Part shown: positions 1 to 6,948 of the stretch, piece after piece
How the letters are laid out: every line of letters starts with the position of its first letter
Position numbering within the stretch: the stretch's first letter is position 1
Assembly (NCBI GenBank): GCA_946408355.1
Contig: CAMJRX010000002.1
Location: 44,154-108,153, forward strand
Origin: an uncultured Selenomonadales bacterium
GTDB taxonomy: Bacteria; Bacillota; Negativicutes; Selenomonadales; Selenomonadaceae
DNA: 64,000 bases
Direction: 5' to 3'
The notes under the pieces: model-generated
What the model was told of the DNA's origin: nothing
The model's database searches: none
What the model saw: the letters and a program-made list of their open reading frames with translations, nothing else
Position numbers and translations under genes: made by a program

Positions 1-531
1 GCGATAAGCTTCAGCGAACGGCAACAGGAATAAAATTTCGAGCGTGCACATCCAAAGATAATTGCAAGTTCCGGTTAGCCAAATTGTCGTTATTATTTGC
101 GCCGGTGCACAGAAATAAATTCCCGCTAAAATTAGTAGCAGATAACTTTTATTCATTTCACGCAAAGATAAGCCCGTCCCGATTTTGAACAGTAGCAAAA
201 CCAACGCCGCGAACACCAAGACATTTGCCACGTCGAAGAAAATTTTATCTTGCCAAACGAAGAATTGCACAAAGATATGAGCAACCGTTCGCCCACCCCA
301 AGCAAAATAATGTTGCCACTGCGAAATTAAAATGTCCGAAAAACTTTCCACAGGTTGCAAGCGACTTGGATCAATGCCGTTTATTAAATTTCCTTTGCCC
401 GCGCCGTCCCAAATAAATTTGTAAGACAAATCGTCGGCGACATTCGGCATTAGCAAATTGCGTAAAAAAAATATCGCCAAATACGCGGCGAAAATCATTT
501 GCCACGAGAGGCGTTCAAAAAAATTTTTCAT
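1..531 (-). CDS. DUF6056-like multi-pass membrane protein, C-terminus beyond window
   Basis: An open frame of 177 codons runs from an ATG at 531 to the first base of the window, so the C-terminus is missing. The N-terminus is MKNFFERLSWQMIFAAYLAI, a hydrophobic first segment. It is followed by a soluble stretch with an HYFAWGGRTVAHIFVQ motif and further hydrophobic segments (ANVLVFAALVLLLF, YLLLILAGIYF, LEILFLLPFAEAY). The W-x-GR-x-x-AH motif between membrane segments resembles DUF6056 and related GT-C-like membrane proteins; this is from memory of the family and is moderate at best. The ATG lies one base after the ubiD stop (TGA-C-ATG), so the gene is probably translationally coupled to ubiD at the end of the tat-ubiD transcription unit. 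Substrate and function are unknown. Confidence 0.6.
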   Translation of the reverse strand, partial: MKNFFERLSWQMIFAAYLAIFFLRNLLMPNVADDLSYKFIWDGAGKGNLINGIDPSRLQPVESFSDILISQWQHYFAWGGRTVAHIFVQFFVWQDKIFFDVANVLVFAALVLLLFKIGTGLSLREMNKSYLLLILAGIYFCAPAQIITTIWLTGTCNYLWMCTLEILFLLPFAEAYR

Positions 532-532
532 G

Positions 533-1990
533 TCAATTCAACCCCAATGAATTCCAAATATTATCGACGCGAGCTTTAACTTCGGGCGACATTTCGATTT
601 CGTCAGGCCATTCGCGGGCGTGCCCTTCCTCTGCCCAAGTTTTAGTTGCGTCAATGCCGAGTTTAGCTCCCCATTTTGCATAAGGCGACGAGTGATCCAG
701 CACGTCAAGCGGTCCGTGAACAATTTCGAGGTCGTGTTCGGCGTCAATGTTGTTAAAAACGCGCCAAGCAACCTCGCTCAAGTCTTGAACATTAACATGC
801 GAATCAACGACGATAATCATCTTGACGTTCATCATCTGCCCCAAACCCCAAAGCGCATGCATAACTTTTCTTGCGTGCATTGGGAATTGTTTTTTTATGG
901 AGACGATAACGCAATCATGAAAAACGCCTTCGAGCGGCATGTTAATATCGATAATTTCGGGTAAAAGTTGTTGCAGGAGCGGCAAGAAAATTCTTTCCGT
1001 CGCCTTAGCCATATAGCAATCTTCCATAGGCGGCTTGCCTACGACGGTCGCGAAATAAATCGGATTTTTCCTGTGCGTTATGCAAGTGACGTGGAAAACA
1101 GGATAATCATCAGCTAATGAATAATAGCCAGTGTGGTCGCCAAAAGGACCTTCGCGGCGCAATTCGTCAGTCGCAACGTAACCTTCCAAAATAATTTCGG
1201 CAGTCGCTGGGACTTCTAAGTCAACGGTTTTACATTTGGTAAGCTCAACGGATTTTTTCCTCAAGAAACCCGCAAAAACCATTTCATCAACATCGCGAGG
1301 AAGTGGAGCCGTCGCGGCATAAGTTACAGTGGGGTCAGTGCCGATTGCAACAGCCGCCTCGATTTTATTTGAGCCGAGAGCTTGCGCGTCACGAAAATTT
1401 TCTGCGCCGTTCTTGTGAACATGCCAATGCATACCGGTCGTCCGTGCGTCATATTTCTGCAAACGATACATTCCGACATTTCGCTTGCCGGTTTTAGGAT
1501 TTTTAGTAAAGACCAGCGGCAAAGTTATAAAAGCTCCGCCGTCTTTAGGCCAACACTTTAAGATAGGAATTTTATTAAGCGATGGATTAACCTCGACGAC
1601 TTCTTGGCAGGGCGCGTTTTTAATATATTTTGGAAAGTTAATAGCCTTGTGCGCTGTCGAAACTATAGAAAAAATGTTAGAGCGATTTTTGAACGACAGA
1701 TACGGCAACTTCATAATTTCGCGAATATCGTCAGCCGCGTCGTCCAATTTTTCCACGCCGAGCGCAAGAGCCATTCGCTCATAACTGCCGAACGCATTCA
1801 TCAAAACGGGCATATCATAGCCGCGAACATTTTCAAACAGCAGAGCGACGTTGCGGCTATCCTTAAACTTAGAAACACGGTCAGTTATTTCAGTTATCTC
1901 AAGTTCCGCGTCGACGGGAATTTTTATTCGCTTGAGTAAATTTCTTTTCTCCAGTTCTGCAATGAATTCGCGTAAATCTTTATAAGCCAT
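533..1990 (-). CDS. ubiD: UbiD family prenylated-FMN-dependent decarboxylase
   Basis: The 485-residue product has the expected length for UbiD-type aromatic or alpha,beta-unsaturated acid decarboxylases, which use prenylated FMN made by UbiX. The signature ELRREGPFGDHTGYYS (about residues 277-292) carries the conserved catalytic glutamates, and the VGMYRLQ region (about 173) supplies the conserved arginine. In bacteria that make menaquinone this family removes the ring carboxylate of a quinone precursor, but many homologues act on other acids, so the substrate is inferred only. The ATG at 1990 has GGAGG just upstream and lies inside the end of the methyltransferase gene (11 bp overlap). No ubiX is visible in the window. 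Confidence 0.9.
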   Translation of the reverse strand: MAYKDLREFIAELEKRNLLKRIKIPVDAELEITEITDRVSKFKDSRNVALLFENVRGYDMPVLMNAFGSYERMALALGVEKLDDAADDIREIMKLPYLSFKNRSNIFSIVSTAHKAINFPKYIKNAPCQEVVEVNPSLNKIPILKCWPKDGGAFITLPLVFTKNPKTGKRNVGMYRLQKYDARTTGMHWHVHKNGAENFRDAQALGSNKIEAAVAIGTDPTVTYAATAPLPRDVDEMVFAGFLRKKSVELTKCKTVDLEVPATAEIILEGYVATDELRREGPFGDHTGYYSLADDYPVFHVTCITHRKNPIYFATVVGKPPMEDCYMAKATERIFLPLLQQLLPEIIDINMPLEGVFHDCVIVSIKKQFPMHARKVMHALWGLGQMMNVKMIIVVDSHVNVQDLSEVAWRVFNNIDAEHDLEIVHGPLDVLDHSSPYAKWGAKLGIDATKTWAEEGHAREWPDEIEMSPEVKARVDNIWNSLGLN

Positions 1991-2846
1991 TATTTTCCTC
2001 CGATGGTTCGTAATTCATCAAAACAGCTTCGATTATGGAATTTCGATTAATCTCTTTGGCACCTACATGATAAAAATGTTCCTGCGTTCTCTGTCGGCAA
2101 AATTGCCAAATATCATCAATACAAGAATTGATTCGGAATTTATTTTGGAGCCATGTTGAAACCATGAAAAATTTTTTTGAACTTTTAAGCACATTACACA
2201 AAGTATGCTCGTCTTCTATGCTCCAAGAATTGTAATAATCTACATGTCTTCCAATATAAGGCGGATCGCAATAAATGAACACTTGTTTTGAGTTGTCAAT
2301 TTGTGCTATTGTTTTTCGAAAATCTTGGCAAAGAAATTTCCAATCTAAGTATAAAAGACATTCCTCAACATGTCGAACTTGATTAACTACTTTAGTCACA
2401 TAAGCTTTTGAAAATCGTTGTGGCTTATGACCATAAGGAACATTAAATTTTCCTTCGCGATTGAAACGAATCAAACCATTAAAGCACGAGCGATTTAAAA
2501 ACAAAAAATCCAGCGGTTCATGAAACTTATTAAAACGGTCGCGCACTTCATAATAATAACTTTCGCCACGTTCAGAAAGTATTTTGCCTTGTTCTGTTAA
2601 AAATTCTCGAACGATACGAGAAGAAATTTTTTCAAAGCGGAGGGCATTATAAAAGGCAATAAGATGAGGATTTTTGTCTGTAAACAAAGCTTGTCGCGGT
2701 CTTAAATTGAAGCCAACAACCCCTGAACCCATAAACGGCTCTACCCAAATTAATTCATCGAGGGGCAAAACATTTTTCTTTATAAGCGGTAAGAGTTTTG
2801 TCTTTATACCTTGAATTTTTATTGGCGGTACGAAAATTTTATTCAT
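1980..2846 (-). CDS. EcoRV-type adenine-N6 DNA methyltransferase
   Basis: A 288-residue D12-class (alpha-group) N6-adenine DNA methyltransferase. The AdoMet motif is WVEPFMGSGVVGFN (about residues 34-47) and the catalytic motif is CDPPYIGRHVDYYNSW (about 193-208). From memory it resembles M.EcoRV over its whole length, including FVPPIKIQGIKTKLLPLI at the N-terminus, EPLDFLFLNRSCFNGLIRF and EHFYHVGAKE. The inferred target is therefore GATATC, methylated at adenine. It appears intact. It lies downstream of an EcoRV-like endonuclease gene, and the original endonuclease stop would have overlapped this ATG by 8 bp. The pair sits between tatC and ubiD on one strand, which suggests insertion into an existing operon. 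Confidence 0.92.
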   Translation of the reverse strand: MNKIFVPPIKIQGIKTKLLPLIKKNVLPLDELIWVEPFMGSGVVGFNLRPRQALFTDKNPHLIAFYNALRFEKISSRIVREFLTEQGKILSERGESYYYEVRDRFNKFHEPLDFLFLNRSCFNGLIRFNREGKFNVPYGHKPQRFSKAYVTKVVNQVRHVEECLLYLDWKFLCQDFRKTIAQIDNSKQVFIYCDPPYIGRHVDYYNSWSIEDEHTLCNVLKSSKKFFMVSTWLQNKFRINSCIDDIWQFCRQRTQEHFYHVGAKEINRNSIIEAVLMNYEPSEENNGL

Positions 2847-3006
2847 TGGAACTACTCCGTTTTTTGGAATGTTTCGGATAATTCAAATTCAGCGGTAAAC
2901 CTTTAAAAGTCAGAAACTCATCAAATGCCGACAAAGCTTTATAGCCGCCTTTTTTGTCGGGAACTTTTAATTTCCCAAAATTCACCCAATACTCATCGAA
3001 GAGTTC
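2839..3006 (-). pseudogene. Detached C-terminal tail of the EcoRV-like endonuclease
   Basis: Immediately after the endonuclease stop (TAA at 3009-3007) the same frame stays open for 55 codons and ends in TAA at 2841-2839. The translation begins ELFDEYWVNFGKLK and continues with an aromatic/basic region (AFDEFLTFKGLPLN). This corresponds in position and character to the last ~40-50 residues of EcoRV, which begin with an acidic FLDYW segment. The natural end would overlap the methyltransferase ATG by 8 bp, a typical tight coupling. The simplest reading is a nonsense substitution creating TAA from a sense codon such as AAA, GAA or CAA. No separate start or ribosome binding site is seen for this piece. 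Confidence 0.8.
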
Positions 3007-3594
3007 TTAGCCTGCCAGAGAGAAGACTCCCTTTCCGGCGATAATATCTTCAATATATTTTATGCTACCGATATTTGCTGTATTGCCACTACCTTGATTA
3101 TCTGCCGCAATTTTCCATTTCTCTTCGACAAAAATAATAAAATCTTTTGCCACAGCAGGAATTTTTGACAATTGCTCGACAGAAAAAATCTGGATATTAT
3201 TTTTGTTAATTCGAGTTTCTCTGGTATAAATTATTCCTATACAATAATGTGCGAGATATTCTCCGTAAGGATATTGAACGTTCTTTTTGCTTTTTCTGTC
3301 GATAAAGTATTCGCCATGAGAACCCAAAGTAAATCCGTTGCAGAAGTCGGAATTTTTTTCGTCACGATATGTTGTTTTCAAATCAACGGCAAATTTAATC
3401 ATTGGGTTTTCCCGTGATACAAAAGTTAAATCAGGATACCAATTTTGATGTTCTGCAAGCTCCAAATTAAAGTTAATCTCTTCGGCAAATTTCAAAAAAT
3501 ATGGAAATAACTGTAACTCTAAAATTTTTGAAACTACTTTGGTATCATGTGGAAGAGGATAAATTTTCCGGGATATGTCTATACAGCCGCGCAT
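3007..3594 (-). CDS. EcoRV-like type II restriction endonuclease, probably truncated at both ends
   Basis: The 195-residue frame matches EcoRV in order: KIYPLPHDTKVVSKI near the N-terminus; catalytic PD...DxK as YPDLTF and FAVDLKTTY (about residues 53-75); FTLG; YPYGEYLAHYCIGIIYTR; recognition-loop GSGNTANIGSI (about 168-178); and GKGVF. EcoRV cuts GATATC as a dimer. Two lesions are visible. An in-frame TAA removes the C-terminal ~55 residues. Coding similarity also continues upstream of the ATG for about 33 codons back to the tatC stop (FLQDLKSFVGRLSEKI, DEWT), yet that stretch contains no ATG, GTG or TTG. The gene may be inactive, use a rare start such as ATT, or be truncated but partly functional. 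The ATG at 3594 is the only canonical start. Confidence 0.85.
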   Translation of the reverse strand: MRGCIDISRKIYPLPHDTKVVSKILELQLFPYFLKFAEEINFNLELAEHQNWYPDLTFVSRENPMIKFAVDLKTTYRDEKNSDFCNGFTLGSHGEYFIDRKSKKNVQYPYGEYLAHYCIGIIYTRETRINKNNIQIFSVEQLSKIPAVAKDFIIFVEEKWKIAADNQGSGNTANIGSIKYIEDIIAGKGVFSLAG

Positions 3595-3699
3595 TGTCCA
3601 TTCGTCATCTATTGATATTTTTTCAGAAAGCCTTCCGACAAAAGATTTTAAGTCTTGTAGGAAATTCTGCTTGATTAAAATTTTCTTTGTTACGGTAAA

Positions 3700-4443
3700 T
3701 CACCTTCGCAGAACATATTTTACGACAAGATAGCCGACTTCGTAGAGCAAAATTACGGGGATTGCGACGGCAATTTGAGTTATGACATCGGGCGAAGTGA
3801 CGAGTGCACCTATTACGAACGAAAAGAAAAATACATAGCGGCGATATTTGCCTAACTTTTCGCTAGTTAAAATGCCCAGCTTGCCCAAAACAATTATCAC
3901 GAGCGGCAACTCGAATACAACGCCAAAGGGCAACACGAACAGTATCACGAACTCAAAATAGCTACCGAACGAAAACAGCGTCTCTAGATTTTCCGACTCT
4001 TTACCGAATCCCATAAAAAATTTTAGCGCGACCGGCAAGATTAGGAAAAATGAAAACGCTAGCCCTGCGAAAAATAACGCAACCGACGAAGGAACGAGGA
4101 CCCCTAAAACGGCGCGTTCGCTCCTCGTTAGCGCGGGAAGGAAAAATTTCCACACGTGATAAAAAATTATCGGCAATGCGATTAAAAAGCCCGCCGCAAT
4201 GTCGATTTTGAGATACGTGAAAAATGCCTCGCCGGGTTTCATATAATAGAGTTTGCCGACGGGGAGCGTGAGGTAATTTGTAATTTCGTCAAGAAAAAGA
4301 TACGCAACGCAACTGCCAAAGACAATCGCAAGCAAAGATTTTATAATGCGCGAGCGAAGTTCTTCAAGGTGCGCCGTCAAACTCATGGTGCCGTCGTCTT
4401 CAGCGGGAACTTCTTGCGCGGGATTTTTTTCAGGCTCAGTCAT
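3700..4443 (-). CDS. tatC: Twin-arginine translocase subunit TatC
   Basis: TatC is the receptor subunit of the Tat pathway, which exports folded proteins carrying an RR signal peptide. The 247-residue protein has the expected six membrane spans and the hallmark N-terminal cytoplasmic motif MSLTAHLEELRSRIIKS (about residues 19-35), plus the conserved FFTYLKIDIAAGF segment and FELPLVIIVLGKLGI. The ATG at 4443 overlaps the tatA stop as ATGA. Only one TatA-type protein precedes it, so this is a minimal TatA-TatC system as in Gram-positive bacteria. Confidence 0.95.
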   Translation of the reverse strand: MTEPEKNPAQEVPAEDDGTMSLTAHLEELRSRIIKSLLAIVFGSCVAYLFLDEITNYLTLPVGKLYYMKPGEAFFTYLKIDIAAGFLIALPIIFYHVWKFFLPALTRSERAVLGVLVPSSVALFFAGLAFSFFLILPVALKFFMGFGKESENLETLFSFGSYFEFVILFVLPFGVVFELPLVIIVLGKLGILTSEKLGKYRRYVFFFSFVIGALVTSPDVITQIAVAIPVILLYEVGYLVVKYVLRR

Positions 4444-4646
4444 TTTTTATCCGCGTCAACTTTTGCGGCGTCGAGTTTCTTTTGTTCAGTCACGTCAACG
4501 GTTTTGGCGTCGTCAGAATTCGCCTGCTTGAATTCCTTAATGCTCTGCCCTAAAGCTTTGCCGACGCCGGGCAATTTGCCGGGACCAAAGACAACCAAAC
4601 CAATAATCAAAATCAAAATAAGTTCAGGTACGCCAATTCCAAACAT
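4440..4646 (-). CDS. tatA: Twin-arginine translocase pore subunit TatA
   Basis: A 68-residue protein, MFGIGVPELILILIIGLVVF, followed by the FGPGKLPGVGKALGQSIKEFK hinge and amphipathic helix, then a charged tail: the standard TatA/E layout. TatA oligomers form the protein-conducting element with TatC. The start is ATG 4646, preceded by GGAG at a spacing of 8-10 bases. An open frame continues 40 codons upstream but has no TatA features, so the longer start is rejected. First gene of the tatA-tatC unit. Confidence 0.93.
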   Translation of the reverse strand: MFGIGVPELILILIIGLVVFGPGKLPGVGKALGQSIKEFKQANSDDAKTVDVTEQKKLDAAKVDADKK

Positions 4647-4674
4647 ATTAATCACTCTCCAAAAATTTTTCGTG

Positions 4675-4704
4675 ATTATATCACAAGTTTTTTTGCGTGT
4701 CGAA
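4675..4704 (-). promoter_or_regulatory. Probable sigma70-type promoter of tatA
   Basis: On the minus strand TTCGAC (4704-4699) is followed after 18 bases by a perfect TATAAT (4680-4675), 29 bases before the tatA ATG. Its -35 hexamer abuts the -35 hexamer of the divergent MBL-gene promoter, so the two probably share a control region. Confidence 0.55.
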
Positions 4705-4721
4705 AGTTTTTTTGCTATCAT
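4693..4721 (+). promoter_or_regulatory. Probable promoter of the MBL-fold gene
   Basis: TTGCGT (4693-4698), 17-base spacer, TATCAT (4716-4721), 20 bases before the GTG start. It lies back-to-back with the tatA promoter. Confidence 0.45.
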
Positions 4722-4740
4722 TACGGCGGAGGTGTTTTTA

Positions 4741-5847
4741 GTGGCAAGCGGGAAAATAATTTTCATGCCATTGGGCGGAGCGCAGGAAGTCGGAGCAAGT
4801 TGTTACTTCCTAAAGCTCGGCGAAAATAATCTTTTGCTCGATTGTGGTTGCGGCTTGACACGCGGAATAAAATACGCGCCGAAATTTTCCGCGCTGTTGC
4901 AGTCGCCTTATCTGCAAGATTTTCATCAAATTTCACACGTATTTTTATCTCATGCGCACCTTGACCATTCTGCCGCCTTGCCCGATTTTTTGGAGCTAAA
5001 TGAACGCGCCGCAATTTATATGACAGATTTAACGCGAGAAATTTTATCCGCGCAGTTAGAGGAACGTTTCAGCTCAATCGAAGAAAATATTTCGTCCGTC
5101 GCCTTCCTGCAGAAAATTCCTCTGCCGCGTTTGACGGTAAGTTTTCATCAAGCGGGACATATTCCAGGCGCAATGATGACGTTGATAAATTTTCGCGGGA
5201 AAAATATTTTGTACACGGGCGATTATTCGACATTTCCGACGCAACTTGTAGGTTCTGCACTTTTGCCCAATGTCAAAATTGATATTTTAATTTTATGTGG
5301 CTTACACGCCCGCCACCCAAATTATCAACGCTATGGCGACAGTGATTCTGCCTTGAAAAAAATTCTGCACAAAATTTATCACGCGCTCCGTTGGCGCAAG
5401 TCAGTTTACTGTCAAGTTACGCAAATTAGCAAGGGCGTCGAACTCATCACGCTGATTAATAAGTTCTTGCCACAAGCTGAAATTTTTATTGACGAACGAG
5501 TTATGAGAATCGTCCACCGCTTTGAAAATTTGCGTATCCCGATAATGCGCGAACAAAATCATTCGCTGAACATTTTACCGCGTGCTCCCTGCGTAATCTT
5601 GTCAACGTTGCCGCCGCCGACACATTCGGGATTGGAAATTGTAAATGCTGATTTTTCATTGCACGACGACTTTAACGCGACAGTTGAATTTGTTCGACGT
5701 ATTAATCCAAAAATTTGCGTCGTAGTACACAGTCCGCCCGATAAAATTTTCCGCACGAGCACCACGCTTGAACAAGTTTTAATCAACGACCCAGATTCAA
5801 GGACGAGTTTTATTTTCCCAAGAACAGGCGAACCTTTCGAGTTATGA
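4741..5847 (+). CDS. MBL-fold metallohydrolase, RNA-processing exonuclease-like
   Basis: A 368-residue metallo-beta-lactamase-fold protein. The N-terminal beta strand GKIIFMPLGGAQEVGASCY and the metal motif LSHAHLDHSAALPDF (HxHxDH, about residues 68-82) are characteristic of the MBL superfamily. HQAGHIPGAMM and ILYTGDYS supply the further metal ligands. The domain order resembles the MBL/beta-CASP nucleases (YSH1/CPSF-like), but the second half is divergent and I could not identify all beta-CASP motifs, so the nuclease role is inferred. The start is GTG 4741, with GGAGGT at 4728-4733. The longer open frame upstream overlaps tatC/tatA in antisense and is rejected. Confidence 0.82.
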   Translation: MASGKIIFMPLGGAQEVGASCYFLKLGENNLLLDCGCGLTRGIKYAPKFSALLQSPYLQDFHQISHVFLSHAHLDHSAALPDFLELNERAAIYMTDLTREILSAQLEERFSSIEENISSVAFLQKIPLPRLTVSFHQAGHIPGAMMTLINFRGKNILYTGDYSTFPTQLVGSALLPNVKIDILILCGLHARHPNYQRYGDSDSALKKILHKIYHALRWRKSVYCQVTQISKGVELITLINKFLPQAEIFIDERVMRIVHRFENLRIPIMREQNHSLNILPRAPCVILSTLPPPTHSGLEIVNADFSLHDDFNATVEFVRRINPKICVVVHSPPDKIFRTSTTLEQVLINDPDSRTSFIFPRTGEPFEL

Positions 5848-5865
5848 CAAGGAGGGAATTCTCTC

Positions 5866-6936
5866 ATGATAAACATCAACGATCCTATGATGAAAAGACT
5901 TATCGAAAACCTGCACAAATCCGTAGAACGCAAAAGTAAAAACCTTTCCGCCTCCGCCGGTGAAGACTACGTTCTGGAAAATCGCGTCATTAAAATTTTC
6001 TGCGAACATAAAGGCTTTGGTCCGCGTCAATGCGCCGCCGAAATGAACGACCTCTACGGCACCAACATGGATAATGAGGACGTTATCCGCATTCTTAAAT
6101 CGCACCGCTTGAGCTTTCAACCTAAACGCTCCGAATTGCTTAATTGGGCGGAAAATACGATTGACACTTTTGCAAGGGCTTTGGAAACGCACAACCCAAA
6201 AGATTTTGAAGAGTTTATTAATCTGCGCAACAAAACGATTATGACTCGCGACAACGAACCCTACAAAATTCAAGAACGCATTGCCTGCCTTATGTTTTAT
6301 GTTAAAATGCCCGAACTCGACAGCGGCAACGACATCAATACCCTCGAAAAATTCGGCAATGTCTATATGAAACATTTTCTCTTCGACGCCAGCGATTTCC
6401 TTAGAAATATTTGCATTCGTCCAAAAGGCAGGGATAAAGGCGATAAAAAAGATTCGCAAGCGGATAAAATTGACCTGTTGGAAAATATGTTGAACCGCTC
6501 CGATATGTTGCTTAAAGATTTGCAGGACGAATTCGACGCCCGTATTAAACAAAGTCATCAAGATGATTTGGTTGAATTTTTCTCGCGGCTCAACTCGGAA
6601 AAGTACGGTTGCATTCTCGACGAGGTTTTAAATGCTAGAACTGGTGTCCGTCAGCTCCGTAAAAAAAATATTCAGCTTCCGCCCGAAATTGGCGGCTTGT
6701 TCATTTTGATTGAACGCCTCGCGCAGTTTATTCGCGACAGTGAAATTAATCCGATTCTTAAACCCGGCGTGGTTAAAGACATGCGCCTTGACGAAGTTGA
6801 AAGTTGCGATTATGAAGGCTCGCCCTTCCTCAACACCACCGAAGTTAAGCGCGTTAAAGTCCTCTCGCCTGGCTGGGTTTATCAAAATAAAGATGTTCAA
6901 ATTTCTAGACCGCGCCTTAAAGAGGTCGTGGAGTAA
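5866..6936 (+). CDS. GrpE-like cochaperone with extra N-terminal region
   Basis: A 356-residue protein just upstream of a large Hsp70 (12-base gap), probably co-translated. The C-terminal part (about residues 270-356) resembles the GrpE beta-wing domain: it holds an ILKPGVVKDM element and ends VKVLSPGWVYQNKDVQISRP, which matches in spacing the GrpE ending with a glycine-tyrosine-type turn followed by a VxRPAxV strand. The middle (about 195-255) is a charged helical segment, as expected for a GrpE dimer stalk. The N-terminal ~85 residues (NRVIKIFCEHKGFGPRQCAA, EDVIRILKSHRL) look like a helix-turn-helix or small helical domain not found in standard GrpE. Inferred role: nucleotide exchange factor dedicated to the neighbouring Hsp70. 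GGAGGG precedes the ATG. Function is unproven. Confidence 0.65.
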   Translation: MININDPMMKRLIENLHKSVERKSKNLSASAGEDYVLENRVIKIFCEHKGFGPRQCAAEMNDLYGTNMDNEDVIRILKSHRLSFQPKRSELLNWAENTIDTFARALETHNPKDFEEFINLRNKTIMTRDNEPYKIQERIACLMFYVKMPELDSGNDINTLEKFGNVYMKHFLFDASDFLRNICIRPKGRDKGDKKDSQADKIDLLENMLNRSDMLLKDLQDEFDARIKQSHQDDLVEFFSRLNSEKYGCILDEVLNARTGVRQLRKKNIQLPPEIGGLFILIERLAQFIRDSEINPILKPGVVKDMRLDEVESCDYEGSPFLNTTEVKRVKVLSPGWVYQNKDVQISRPRLKEVVE

Positions 6937-6948
6937 GGAGGAATTTTT

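Noticed and set aside
4369..4740. N-terminal extension of the MBL-fold gene
   Set aside because: Overlaps tatC/tatA antisense; a GTG with a well-spaced GGAGGT at 4741 gives the standard domain start.
4647..4766. 40-codon N-terminal extension of TatA
   Set aside because: No TatA features, covers the promoter region; GGAG sits directly before ATG 4646.
5842..6561. 239-codon minus-strand frame over the GrpE-like gene
   Set aside because: Shadow frame with biased composition (Phe/Val/Ile) and no start signal.
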